Both the position numbers and the translations under genes were made by a program. From Wuchereria bancrofti (Eukaryota; Nematoda; Chromadorea; Rhabditida; Onchocercidae): a DNA stretch of 64,000 bases. The notes beneath the pieces are model-generated. The model made no database searches. It saw only the letters and a program-made list of their open reading frames with translations, and was not told the origin of the DNA. Below are positions 26,201-40,000 of the stretch, one piece after another (positions within the stretch are counted from its first letter, which is position 1; each line of letters starts with the position of its first letter). The stretch is taken from the NCBI GenBank assembly GCA_005281725.1, contig SSBO01000001.1, forward strand, positions 4,324,399 to 4,388,398. Reading direction: 5' to 3'.

Positions 26201-27749
26201 TTTATTAATGTCATGAGTTGTGTAACTTTGTAGCTTCTCACAACTCATTTATTGCAATGAATTAAAAAATAAGACGAAAACAAACGATGATAAAGTGATG
26301 AAGAAAATAACATCACAATTACCCATTCTGTCAACATGATGCTTTCCATTTGTTCCATTGGCACTTGATGAAAGCATACCACTCCCTAAAATTTTATAGT
26401 TGTAAGCAAAGCCAACGAAAACAATCTTAATTTCAACAATTTAAAAATACATAAAAAAGTACTAACTGCTCTGTAAATTTATTGACTTTTCGAGCTCCTG
26501 AATATACGATATTGCAAGTTCCGCTGACTTTTCAAAACAGAAAAGTGCCCTCATCCGAGATTTTTCCAAATCTTGCTTTTTTAAACGCTTCATCGTTGCC
26601 TCTAGGGAAAAACCTTTAAAATCATATCTGAACAAACTTCCTCTATATTAAAAGTAACGACGTTATAAAGTTTAAAGACATTTGACATATTTCTTTCGTT
26701 ATAAAACAAAATATTTTTAAGTAGCTGGTGATCATATAGAATCTCCGAATTAACATAGAAAACTTGGTATGAATTTCTGCTTTTCTCAATATCTTTTCAG
26801 ACCATGTTATCCAAAATTTCCGGATCCTTGCAGATTCTCTGAAAAAATTTCAATGTTTAAAAAAAAAATCAGAACCTTTTATAGCATAAGCCTCCGCAAC
26901 TAAGCGCAGATCGCGTAGTGATTCAAATGGTGTATCGCCAAATTCCAATCGAGAATTATCAATATCTTGCATCGCTTGTTCATACTCTGCGCTGCAAAAA
27001 GTACTCCTGTTTCTGGTGAACATAAAATTCAATAATTTCTTTTAAACTTTGCAAACTTCTAAAAACATTTTTGTTTGACACTGACATCAAAAAAGTGCCC
27101 AAGTATTATTCAGGAAAATGAATTTTGGAAATTAGCCTTACATCATAATTATGTGTTATTTATCACATCCACAATGTCCAAAAATTGATTTTACATTAAA
27201 TTTAACGAAAATAATAGAGGACCAGTAATAATGCAATTTCGCAAGCAACAAATTCGCTTCCAAATAAATTGTCGATTTTTCGGCCACTGAAGACTGCAGT
27301 GTATTATACAGAAGTTTTGCTGCTTTTTCCAAATGCTTCTTATTTTCCGTTGTCGATTCCAAAAGTTCTGAAATAAGGTGTATTTTGATTTATTCCAAAT
27401 CAAAATACAGAAACTGGAGAAATCACCTAATAAGCTTATAACACTCCTGGCAAAAGAGCTCTATCGAAGTGATGACGTATCACACTGCTTTTTGAACTGT
27501 TTACAGCAATCAGTGATGATTAGCTCATTCAGCCTATCTGCTCTCTGCTTTTATCCATTTCCTACCCGAGTTTTGATCAATAAACGATTCGATGATGTAT
27601 TCCGCTTGCAACAAATCCCCGAACTGTTGCATGCCACTATTTTTGGAGCGCACAGAAAGTAGTACATCGCCCAACCTTCTCCAGTTACACTCCGAACGAC
27701 ATTTGTCCACTTCTGCTTCTAGTCTGCTTCCCTTCAGTTTCGAACCCAT
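20292..27749 (-). CDS. ttc7: Tetratricopeptide repeat protein 7 (TTC7), scaffold of the PI4KIIIalpha complex
   Basis: Twenty exons: 27749-27566, 27367-27223, 26991-26876, 26601-26467, 26385-26323, 26157-26004, 25871-25821, 25421-25340, 25249-25166, 24659-24574, 24503-24343, 24127-24040, 23725-23586, 22914-22708, 22452-22349, 22139-21972, 21693-21587, 21393-21271, 21053-20866 and 20472-20292. They total 2567 bases, one short of 856 codons, giving about 855 residues; human TTC7A has 858. Co-linear matches to TTC7 include SRLEAEVDKCRSE at the start, EEILLLLLISE, WFQFALTLL, DEALASSHHLLYFWKS, WLELAELFLDLGRM and the C-terminal tail after WQALGLILSEDGRFEEALE. TTC7 binds FAM126 and EFR3 and holds PI4KA at the plasma membrane. 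The ATG sits 4 residual bases behind a TTACAG acceptor (27757-27762). The missing base appears to lie in the T run of exon 15 near 22381-22385: with five Ts exons 15 and 16 do not share a frame. Confidence 0.95.
21834..22338. repeat. Dispersed 41-base direct repeat within TTC7 introns
   Basis: The segments 21834-21874 and 22298-22338 both read ATATTT.TAAATAAT.AAAG and continue into GTAAAAATTTTAGAACGAAA with about three mismatches. They flank exon 16 (22139-21972); the second copy ends about ten bases before the donor of exon 15. Confidence 0.75.
23149..23575 (+). pseudogene. Inverted copy of TTC7 exon 6 with flanking intron
   Basis: On the plus strand, inside the intron between TTC7 exons 13 and 14, lies a diverged copy of the minus-strand segment 26317 to about 25870. 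The copy includes the upstream intron (GTTATTTTCTTCATCAC...), the acceptor (TTTTATAG), the exon and about 100 bases of downstream intron (CATGAAAGTTCACAAGAAAT is shared). The source exon encodes LERVPVLRLRQNLIDKPWN; the copy encodes LEKVSVLRLRHDLIDRPWN and stays open from 23293 to 23508. The corresponding donor (AAAG-gtgtgt in the source) is altered to AAAAATGTGTG. It is antisense to the host gene and probably not translated. Confidence 0.88.
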
Positions 27750-30700
27750 TAGTTCTGTAACGATTCCTAGTTAGCAGATAGCGCTTTTACTATGTCTCAC
27801 GCAAACAACAATAACACTAAGAGAAGAAGAGGCGCAATCGTGCATAGGTGCAGGACGGCTTGCGGAAGGCTATTACAAATACATTTCACCCAGAAAGAAC
27901 ACCCCAAAGGAAGAACTATTCTGGACTCGGCCACATTCCTGAATGCATGTTTTCGTTTCAGGAACACTTCAAGTAAATACGTACTCTGCGGCAATCTTCG
28001 TATTCAAATTAATACGAAGTGAAGGTGAAGCAATCAAGGGACAAGCGCTTTGCGGTTCACCAAAATCTGAACTGCATTGGATAACTCGAGAAGGATCGTA
28101 TGCGAATGAATGGTGATATCAATAATAATTTAATTATTAACGGAAAATAATCATGAACAAAGAATCCAAATGGTCTTTTTGTATTACTCATCTATTCATT
28201 CGGTACGTTTAACATCGAAGTAGAGATTTAAGCCAAAAAAGACCGAAATATTATTTGAAAAGTTCTTGCTGAAATGAACTCTTTGAAATATGTCGCTTCC
28301 TTTTTCACTAAACTATAGAAAAGCTAACTATCAAATTTGTGCTGTGCATGCATCATGCGTTAACTATTGTAGTAAACGCTGCAGTGAGCCTCTTTTTGTT
28401 AGTTTATACCAAGTAATTGGCTGGAAGGAAAATTAATGAGCGGATTTTTTGTCTATCTGACAAAAATATCTTTCATTCACCTGATACCTTCGAATTCTTG
28501 CTTTCAGTAATCGTTTTTTTCTTAAGAAAAAAACCTATCGTTTTTTAGTAATCTGTCTGTCGTTGTTTTGTAATATGCCTAATATGAGAAGGACGATCTC
28601 ATGCATTTCTGTTTCAATGTTTTCAGACTCACTGGAATGAAAATTGAAAACTTTTTTGTTTGTAATTTTGAAAAAAATTAAATGACTTGAAACATCAATA
28701 CTCCTAATGAACAAACATTATTTAGTAATGTGCCTATCCTATTTGATGACAAAACAAGGAAGGCTGCTATTATAAGTTGAAAATTAAGATATGACCTCAC
28801 TTGTTCTTATTGCTAGCACTAGGATGTTATTTTACTAACTCTATAGCAACAGTATCAATTCGAAAGCATATTCTTTGTTTACTAAAAAGTTAAAATTATA
28901 TTATGTATTGGATAGGAATTTCGCGGTGCCACAGAATATTCAGATATGATACATGAAAAGAAATTGTTGAAAAGATTCGAATTACACAAATATCTACTTT
29001 CAAAATATAATAATAATAGCAAAGTACAGTTATCATTGTTTCAGCCAACTTAGTGTTTGTTTTACTGTTCTCGTCATTGTGTGATTAGAGTGAGTGGACT
29101 TTCGTGATTATATCATGACGGAATGTTGTGAAAGGTATTTATGTTCGCAAGTTTCCTGGAAAGTTTTATATCTATGGCGAAGTGTAGCGCGTAACTTTTC
29201 GCAAAAGGGTCATCATTCAACTAAACAAAATTTAGAATGGAAGTAAATTTTTTAATAAGTGCTTATTAGTTCATAAGAGTCTTTTGCAATTTTTTGAGTA
29301 AAACTGAAATAAAAGAACGGAAGCAATGATTCATGAAACTTCTGACAATCGATGAAATTCAACAGTTGTGGTAAATTCTTGTAGGATGTTTTAATAACAG
29401 CATGACCTGAACTGAAAGCGAGAGATTCAGCCATCTAGTTCAGGCATACAAGGGAGCATAAAAATATTAAAAATCTTAAAAACTACTACTGTTTTCATCA
29501 AAAATAAATTAGAATTTTAGCAATGATGATGATATTACTGTGAATCGAATGCTGATAAATTTGAATGTTTTTGAATTTCTTTATTTCTTATTTTGTTTTA
29601 CCAGTCATTCAAATTTGCCTTTCTGTTGTAGACTCATATTGATTATTAACGACATATGGCTAATATTCTTCCTTACTAAATTAAAATTTATATATTCATA
29701 AATGTTCTAGGATACAACGTAAATAACGTTCAGTCCAGTCTAAATTATTGACTTTTAGCAACCTTTATTTTTACCCATAAGCGATAAATTCAATTTATTT
29801 CTTTTCCTTTTCATTTCTGAAAAAAAAAAATTATGGCAAATTAGTAATTACAAAAAAACAACAGTTCCGAAAGACTAAATCGAACAGAATGCAAAAGAGC
29901 AAAACGCCGCTTTCCTGAAAAAACACCTTTGCGGGAAAAAGAATGGAAAATTATAAAATCGAAATTATAAAACGGTCTTTGCATCTTCTCGAGGAAACTC
30001 TTTTCGTTCCATTTCGAATAAATGACATTGTTGTCGAACGGAAAGTGATTTTGCGGCAAATTAAAAGAAAGCTGAACTTCATAGATCGATGGGAAAACTA
30101 TTAGATTTTCTGTGGACTTTTTGAGCTTTCTTTAATTATTTGGTCTTTTGTCTTCTCATTCAACTACCCAAGCTTAATTCTGATATTGCAATACTAGTGT
30201 ATTCTGATAATCAAAAACTGTATTCCTTACCTACAATCACTTCAAAACAATATCAAAACATTAACTTCGCAAGCGTAGGGTCACGTACGTCTGTTTGGGT
30301 ACTTGGTTGTGTTAAAGTAGTTTGGTTTATCATCAAAGCACTAATTTGTTTGTAGTCCCTGTTAAACTATTGTCCCAATCATCTGCAATTAGTCCATAAT
30401 ATCTTCCGTCTATGACGACGTCATAATCTTTTTAAAAAATTAGGCATATATAAGCACTAAGTACTATTCGATGATTTCTGAAAACCTTCTGAGTTTTTTT
30501 GAAGTGTTGTGCTGCATCTAAACTACACTACAAACAAATTCTAATAAATGGATGCAAAAACAAAAAGGTTTCATAACAATTGAGGTTAAGAATTTATCTA
30601 AATCGACATGATTCCATAAAATTTTGAGTTCTAATTTAATTACATCACTTTTGAGAATAAATGTTCTAACTACTTCAAGGTAACCAAATATCCAACTATA

Positions 30701-33700
30701 GTTAAGGGAAGTTACCTATGAAAATGTTAAATGAATAAGAACGAAAATGTGCTTGTTTCCTCACCCTTTGGGTTCGAGCAAGTTTAATAGACTATTAAAG
30801 CCAAATTCGGAACTGTTTCTGACTAGTGAAAAAACTTAATTTGATTCTGAAAAATAATTTTTTTGGAAAAATTAAAACCCAAGTCACCTCAACCTTAATT
30901 TTAAAATAGTCTCATTTTTCGAAACAATTACCAGTGGTTCAGTAGAGCATGAAAGTATTAAAACACTTTGAAAAGGTTCGACCACTACTAAATGATGTGA
31001 TTTAAGGTCCCAAATTCCACTTCGCTTTCTCAGTGCCTTGCTGTGCAAGTTACGAGTTGCCGTGAAAGGGATGAGGAGCTCAGCAGAAGAGTTTACTGAA
31101 CTGAATTCATACAACTTAATTTGTTTTTCCTTACAAGCTTATGGTTTGGAATATTTAACTTGTGAAAGAACTTTTATTTCACGGTACACGTTGTTCTATC
31201 CTGGAAGAAAATAAACTCATAAGCCTACTCCACTGATCGTCATCTGAAATTCTTAACTTTTTTTCAGCTTAATTCCAAAAACCTGTAACAATAGCTGTTA
31301 GTGTCAATCAGTATATCCGTCAATGTCTACAACAACAACTGTTTGTAGTGGTTTATAAAAATCTATGCAAATAATGAAAGATTAGGTAAAATGAAACGTT
31401 TTTTGTTCTCATCACACGCTAAAATGAACTATGTCGTACTGAATATCTGTGCATATCTCTTCAAAGAAATAAGAAATTCGCAAGGATTTTTTAGATATTA
31501 AACATTGTTTCCACTGACTATTCGCTGATACAGTAAAGGGAAATAAAAACTCGAAAACAGCGTTCGAATATTCAAATTAGGTGCTGCCATACATCACCTG
31601 AATTTAATTAGCATGTTGTTAAAATGTTTTGCTTCATTTTGAAAGGTAAAATGAAACTAATGCAAAACTTGAATGGTGCTTTCAAAAAGTGTTTAAGAAG
31701 CGCAAATTATTAAATATCAGCAAAAGACTTAACAACCAGTGTTACATAGGATCGCTGAAATCGCAGAGTTATATAAACAGACAGGTATTATCATACGTAT
31801 CCCATCCAGGGTACCTGTTCAGCTGAATATGTGGTTCCACCAACCGAGTTATAAACCGTCTAATTTATTCAAGCATAGTAAAAAAAAATAATCAATATAA
31901 AAAAGTTGCCCGATATTCGACCGCTATACGATCAGTTTGACTGTTTATAACACTTAAAATTTGGTTAATTTCTGGGAATGAAAAGATTAAATTCTTTAAA
32001 GGAAACAAATTAAGCCAAATATTAAAATGATCTTGTAATGTCACATCAAACAACTGAAAAGGTGGGTCACCAGTTTAAATTGACTTAGTTAACCTCCATA
32101 TTCAATGATGTCATTCCTATCTCGACGAGTTTTTGAATAAGTTGTTGTAATTACTACACTGAAGTAAGCTAATTACTTAATGATTCTTAGTTATCAGGTC
32201 TTAAAATAGACATAGCAATCATATGCAGCATTCATTAACTAAAAACTTCAATTACAAAAAGTAACTGTAATTATACTATTCCAATTTTCAACAAATCCAC
32301 GCGATATCTTGATTCAAAAATTACCCCATTACTGTCCCTCATATGTTCCACAATAATTTTCACATGTTTCATATCAACACAAAACTACAAGAATTCTCAA
32401 CAATATATTACTTCATGGAAGCCAAAAACAGCTTGCAAAAAACCAACAGGAATCACATAAACTTCCGAATGTTAGACAAAACCCCTCTCAGAATATTACC
32501 AACGGATATGTTCTTCCCTGGATTTTCATTTATTCGCATCAACACTGTTTATTACATACAGACAGGATAGTCTCTTAATTATAATTAGATAGACTTATCA
32601 TGCAATAACTTATTCAACTTGATCAGAGTTTTGAATTAATAAATTTCTTGAGAAAAAGCTCATCACAATTTGTATTTATACTTAAGTTCCATACAACATT
32701 AGTCTTTCCATTCTACAGTTATTGCTAATGTCACAAGCCAATGATTCTAAAATCAATATTCGTATAGTGCTGATATCAAAATCAAAAAATACTTCACAAA
32801 ACTAATAATAAAAAAGGTTTATTTTTGCCTGAATTCTAAATTTAAATTTATTACCAGTACGATTGGTAATTTTAAGAGTACAATTCTGCAGTATATCACA
32901 CATCTTGCAAGTGTTTGCTGCCTTTTCTACTGCATGCTACAGTTTTGTTATTTCAGACGTGCAGTGAAACTGCCTTCTACCTATTTTGCTCATAATTAAA
33001 TCACACTACACAGGACTTCTATAGTGTCATAAGGTACTACGATTAAAAACACAGTGTTGATATCTTGATGTATACTAAGCAAGGCACCAAAGAGTGGTAA
33101 CTTCTTACGATGATACTAACCTTACTCATCAGAACTTTTGATGAAAATGTTACTATTTCACATATAATTCCACTGGAAAATCCTAACCTTTAAAGTTTAC
33201 AAAATCTTTTAGTCTTCAGAAAAAAATTATATCATTGTGAGAAGATAAAAAGACCACAAATACAAATACACAAGGAACACAGAATCAGAGAAAAGACAAT
33301 GGAAAAAGAAAACATGTAATACATTAAAGAAAGTTTTAGAAAAATAGAAACTATAATACAAAGATGACCTAGCGATTCTGTTAACATTGAGTCCTAAATG
33401 CTTTAAAAACGTTTCGAGTTGTTGCCTTGTATTTCCGAACTACTGATAACAGTGATACTATTTTACTTGACTTGTTTTGGCGAGAAACGCAAACGATCGA
33501 AACGACGCCTTTTAATTACTTTCATTACTTAACTTCTACTTTATTCCCTTTCTCTGAACTACTTAGTCACGGACTTTAGGAGATACTGACAACTCTCAGC
33601 TGCATAAAAGTTTGGGAAAAACGGATTCAACAACAGGGCAGGTTTACTTCCTGGAATGTTGATAAAAATTTTATGAAGTGTAAACGTTTTATAGCGTTAT

Positions 33701-34054
33701 GCATGTATGAGACCGAACTAGAGGTAGCAAACTAGATCCACACTAAAACGCCTCAGGAAAATAAAAATGAGATGTTGTAATATGTTTTTCTTGGATGCTT
33801 ATATGCTTCACGATTACAAACATTTTGTAAACTCAAAACAGAAAGGAACCCTATCTTAATCGTTAAAAGCACGTTCACCGATTTCACAGACATGAAAGCT
33901 ATTAGTTTCAGGAACACCTACGAATATCAAATCCATGTAAAATCAAATATATCCACTAAAATTATTTCTTCATTGCAACAAAATTCCAAGTAGTGCAACC
34001 TGAGGCGCTTTCTAGTATGTGGCAGCAAAGATAATGATCAATTAACTGAAATTA
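27750..34054. other. Long intergenic region between set-2 and TTC7, no gene seen
   Basis: This 6.3 kb spacer lies downstream of set-2 and upstream of TTC7. The longest frame, 30884-31114 on the minus strand (76 codons), has ordinary amino-acid composition but no recognisable motif and no partner exons. The left end should hold the TTC7 promoter and the right end the set-2 3' UTR. Nothing else could be supported. Confidence 0.45.
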
Positions 34055-37000
34055 CTAATTCAAAGATCCACGACATCCTGGTGCTCCGCATAGGCAATCA
34101 ATTTTATCTTCTTCGATCGGGAATTTATAGTCATATGTTATTTCATCGCCTTTATTGATTGCCAACTTACTATAGATAACGATGCGTTTTTCGCCATCCA
34201 CTACGACAATTTTTGCATAACAGTTTGGTTGGCATGAATGATTTATGAATCGTGCTAAATTTCCCATTTGTGTAGCATCAATAACCTGCAAAACTTTTGG
34301 TTAGGAAACAAGTTAAGTTTCAACGATAAATATATCTAATACAACCCCATTTCACTACGACCAGAAAGATTTATGAAAATGCTATTCTCGATATAGATGG
34401 AGAAAAGAAACAATTGATTTGATAATATTATTACTATATCGGATCGTACTCGAATTTCACATAATGCACTTATGTTTAGGAGCTGATAAATTATCTAGAA
34501 AATGAAGAGAAAATGAAGAAATTTCAGGGTAAATTAGCTTACATTATCCGAATCGATACGGAACAAATAGCTCGAACCCATGCCACGTCTCTCGTAACGT
34601 TTTTCGCGCTCATCTGCCACTGTTGGTCGTATTTTCTGTCCGATATACTCAACAATCATCTCATCTGGAGCGATTACTTCCAACGCATACAAACCCCAAC
34701 CGTGAATACGAGATCGAGCAAACTTGATTAACTTTTTACGAAACTAGAAACAAAATTTTCGAATCCAGAATTAGAGGTTCAAAAATTTAAATTGCTTCCA
34801 CTTGTTCATCAAATAAATACAAGTCGCATATGCAATATAGTAAATATTTTGAGCTAGCATGTTTAAACCTCAACGTTCAGTTTCTAACTACACGGCCATT
34901 ATCATAATTGTAACTTTTAAACTATAGCTTCTGCACAGGCTATCAGACGTTTCGCGTTGAAAATAAGGTCCTACAGATAACACAATCTTACTTCACAACC
35001 AACAAGGAAACTTGATCACGTTAATTTTGCGTATTGCGAATACTCCGACTCAAAATTTGACACCACCATATCCTAGTTCTAGTCCCATATGCAAAAATTA
35101 AGGTTTTCCCTCAACTTCTGTGTCTACTCTTTATCGTCTATGTACTGTCCATTAAACTGGCTTATGTGGTTCTCAGATCATTTCGACTGCAAACATATAC
35201 AACAACTTCAGAGAAGAGACTGAATATCTTTTAAACCTATAACGATAGCAGACATCAGTAACGTTATACAAATTATTTCCAAGCTATGGAAGTACTCTGT
35301 GCATTAAGAGAATAAAATTCGAAATCATTTTAGCTCGTGAAAAGCGAGAAAGTCCTTTTTTTTTAAAAAAAAAAGGAGAGTTTCATTTCTTGAAAAATGA
35401 CTCAGAAAACCTTCTTTTGAAAAAGAATTCAAACAATTTACTTTCAGTTGATTAACTTTGAATATGTCAGACGAGGTATCACCCATTGATGTCAGTAGAC
35501 GACGATTCATGCTTCGTGCTTCTCGTGTAGACTGTACCAAATACCGAGCTTTTTCATCATCCTTTAAATCCAGACATAATCAATCACACACTTATTGAAA
35601 ATTTTTAAAGTGATGCACTAGTGAAATATTCTAGAAACAACATGCAAATTCACTCTTTATCAGATAGCATTTTTCATTTCTTAATGAGAGTATTTTGATG
35701 ATTTTTTACTGAACACTAACAAGATTATGAAAATAAAACATTGTGTAGAAGAAATATCAACAATTTACGATAATAAATATGAAAGCAGTTCATATTAATA
35801 TGTTTTGATCTCGTATTATTCAATTTAATAAAACAGTTTTTTATAAAATTGTAACACGTTAAAGGTGGTACTTAAATCACAAACCCTTTCGTTTATTTCC
35901 GTTAAGAAAACATCCGGTCGTCGCAGAACACCTCTTTTTTCCTTGTAGGATAATTTATAGTAGCCTTCTGTACGTGCACATCCCGACGAATGGGGTACCA
36001 CACCTTCTAACTGGAGTAAAAACAGGACTGATGTAGAGGTATATGAATAGCACTGTAGTTTTCAGGAACACAGCTAACTTAAAATTCCATGGCTTTTTAA
36101 CATCCTCTCTATGTTCTATTAAAATATATCAGAACTTACTTCAGGATCATCGTAATAGTAAATATTTTTTCCAACTTTCTTCGGTTTGTCCTACAAAAGG
36201 AATATTCAGTAATCGGAAAGATCATGTTGTTTTACACTACTAAAAATCAAAAATTTTCTATAGTTGTATGATAAAGTAACACATTCGAATATATCAGGTA
36301 ATCTCTAACCAATAAATGGATTTCTGGCACTTTTCTCGGCGGTACCCAGTACAATTTTCTATTCCATGTTGCCGTTCCATCATTCTGCATCCCATGAAAC
36401 GCTTTTTCCAAAAACATCAAATCTTCTGAATCCAAGCCTTCCTTGAAGATAGGAAATCTTTATAAATCAAAAATAAAATGCTTATGATCAAATTCCATTT
36501 TTCGCTAATTTTAAAGCCACTCCGCCTTTCTACGTTTCATCTCTAAATGAATAACAAAAAAAAAAAAAAAAAACAGAAGTTAAACATCAAAATTCTAAAG
36601 AAATAACTTTTTCAAACTTCCAAAAAATCTCTTCCTCTTCTTCAGGAGTTCGTTTCTCCCACCGTTTTGCAGGTTTCCAACTTGTCTCCCATGCGAGTTG
36701 CTCCACATCGACGGGTGGTGGAAGTAGAGAAGCAAGTTCATTTCGATAACATCGTTTCTTTACTTTCGCTGCAATTTTAAAAATAATTTCGTTTAAAAGA
36801 CTCCAAAGCGTTTTAGCTTATTTCTAATGCATTTCTATGATATTTATGAACAAAATGCAACTTGAAACTGCTCGTCAAAAAGACCTCAGATGTCAAATTG
36901 TTTTAACTACTTGATGATTAAGAAATTACTTGAAATTACTTATCACCAACTGCATTATCGTACCAGCTTTACCTTGTACATATTGCGTCGATATTTTTTC

Positions 37001-40000
37001 TGGTTTTCCCAATTTTCTTGTTTCACAGCACTCTGAGGACATCGCTTTGTTATCACTGCATACTGAAAGGCTTTCTTTAAATTCCTTTTTCAACTTTTCC
37101 GACAGTTCCATTGGAAGATAGCAATGATCGTTGAAATATCCCTTCATATTCGCGATATCGAATACCTCAATAATAAATTCAGTAATCTGATCCAATGATT
37201 TCAAATTGATAACTTGAAATAATAGCATAAATTATGTGCAAAGCAAATGTACAATTGATTAATGCATGGAGTCTTAAGAAACTGTTTTTAAATGAATAAA
37301 ACATGACACGTTCCGGTGATTAAAAAATAAGGAAATAGGAACAATGACAATGAGGTGTTCATTCCTATCCGTTTACTTTGTACGCTTTTTGAAAAAACTC
37401 ATACCAATCAATCTAAATCTAATTTGCTTCGAAGTTTCCAAACAATTTGAACTAGTTAAAGCAACTCAAAGGAAAAAGTGATTGTAAAATCTTTACCTGT
37501 TCATGTATTGTCCGAAATTCATCGATAATTTTATCCTGTCCTATCAAGTGGGATGCTGTTATGCAACTGCTATAATTTATCCATTAATGAACAAAATACT
37601 ACTCCGTTTAAAGAATACATTCCGCAATTCAAATGTTATGTATTCAGCATAATGCCCAAAAAAAAAGCTGAAAAAAAAAACGCAAACCTTAATGATTCAA
37701 TTTCGTTACACCCATTATTTTCTTCAGCTTCGCTTTTAACAAATAACATTGTTTTTTCTTCAATGCCTTAAAGATTAAAACTGAACCTTTTTGCAAAGAA
37801 AAACTGATTTAAACAAAATTTTCTGCACTGATTTCATCTTTTAATAGATAGTGAAACAATATAAGGAGTTTTAATATGAGAGTTAAGCGTTCGTAGATAT
37901 TGGAATTATATATTTCAAGTTTTGGATAGAAATATTTTTGATGAAGGAAAAAGCGTTCAAAATAAAAGTTATCGCTAAACAGTGGAATCCAACACATTAT
38001 ACGTCAGATAAACTAAAAAAATTTTTAAATCAAACACCATAAAAAATCCCAATTCTCAATTTATTTCATTTATGTTACGACATAAATTGAAAAAATTATT
38101 CTGATTAACAGACTGCTAACCAGAACGTGCAGATAATTTGTCAATTGCTCGAATTTCATCAAAATCCTTTTCGATATGCTCTTGTTCTTCTTGCTGTTCC
38201 TCCTCCTCCTCCACCTCCTCCTCCTCGTCCACTTCTTCCTCTTCATCATCTCCACTTGTTGATCCATCAATTGGCGTGAAAGTTCCAGAACCAAAATTTT
38301 TTGTTGAACGACCTGCTGAACATATAGACTCACTTCCACCTATACTTCTGAAAATAGTTCAACAGCTATTTCTTCACAGAAATTAAGAATTATCAAATAC
38401 ATTCAACTGAAATTCTATATAGAAAGCAGCATACAGAACTTATTTTTTCACGAACTTGCAAAAGTTTTTCTAAGTTAATACTAATGACAATGTTTGAAGA
38501 AAATAATAGGTATGTTTTGGTCCAAGGAATCTTTATTTTAATCAATTTCCATTAAATGACTGAACCGATTTTTAAACTTCATTGTTTACATTACTTCAAG
38601 TAATGAAATATACAGGTCTGCTTCATACCAAACACATTTGACTTTTTCAAAAAACATCACAAACTACTCCTTAGGTAATAGTCAATTAAATAATACCGTT
38701 CATTTCCACTTCTCGCACTTTCGTCATCGGAACTTATCCCTTCAGCCAAGCTGCTTTCACTTGCGCTGTGATTTTGACTTCCACTTCCATAGCTTCGATT
38801 TGATTCCGAAGTCCTGTCGCTTCCTGTATGTGAATAAGCAGGACAAAATGATCTGGAACTACTCCTACTTCTGGATCGTTGTTTTTGTTCCAGTGATAAG
38901 TGTACTTGTTTCTGAAAGTTTCGGATTAAGGATAATCTGTAAATATAAAGTGGGAAAAAGTGCGGAAAAGTGCTAGGAAATAAAAATCAATTATGACACA
39001 AAGGATACATAAATCGGTTTAATAACAGTAAAACACTATCGTTTACTATTTGGAAAGGTAAGAATGTAGTATAAAATAACAAAACAACAAAACGACTGTC
39101 ATAAAATGAACAAAAAAATTTTTTCAAAAAAAAGAGAAAAACGAGGAAAAATTTTTCTCATATCCGGAGACAAAAAATCTCATAAAATTTGCATAATGCC
39201 TGTCTGAATATGAAGTTGGATAAGCTCTGATCCTCAAAAAAAAAAAGAAATAACCTTTTTGAAACTGGGCATATTTCGTGCAATGCCCAAACCCTTGAAA
39301 AATAATCCAGTGCCCAACAATGCCGCTGTATCGGGACCAAATGCAGCCGACATTTCAGCTCTTGTTTGCTCAGTCACTTGTCGGACCACCTCGTTCAGCG
39401 AATCTTTCGAACTGGAAAGCAGAGTTAAATGTTCAGAAAGTTTCAAAATACAAACATCATAATGTCAATATTCAGGTAATAATATTTCTAATTTATTACA
39501 TGATGAAAAATTTAAACGGGCTCTGGATTTATGTGCAATAATACAATTCATTTATTAATGAATGATTTTGTGCACCGTTTTTATGCATTTAGACAAACCG
39601 ATTTGAAATGTTGCCCACCGTTTTAAAAGTATGTTATCTAGAAATCATTTAATTATAATAATAATAGCACCATAATTCTACCTAACAGTTTGTTTAGCTG
39701 AAGTGAAGTTGGTTTTATCAACAGTTAATATAGGAATATCAGTAACGTCGTCCTTTGCCTCACTTTGCCAAGATTCACCATCCTGCTCCTGGAAATAGAT
39801 AAAAAATTGATAAAATCCACATTAATTCTAAATGATGTAGAATATAATTTACCATACCCTTAAAATTATAAGCTTATAAATTTTACTGAATTATTCCATT
39901 GGGGAACAAAATTCTCGCCACGGACAGTTCAAAATTCACTCAAAGTTAAACAGTCCCAATGATAACTTGTTTTTCCAAAAAATATGTGTAAAATTCGGAA

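Noticed and set aside
30884..31114. Minus-strand 76-codon frame in the TTC7/set-2 spacer
   Set aside because: Composition is ordinary but there is no motif, no partner exon and no clear acceptor; not enough to call a gene.
35355..35385. T-run followed by A-run palindrome as a transcription terminator or transposon end
   Set aside because: It is intronic in set-2 and consistent with simple homopolymer sequence; no terminal repeats or target duplications.
38138..38386. Plus-strand serine-rich open frame
   Set aside because: It is the antisense of the Glu-codon-rich set-2 exon 26, which has conserved context and phase.
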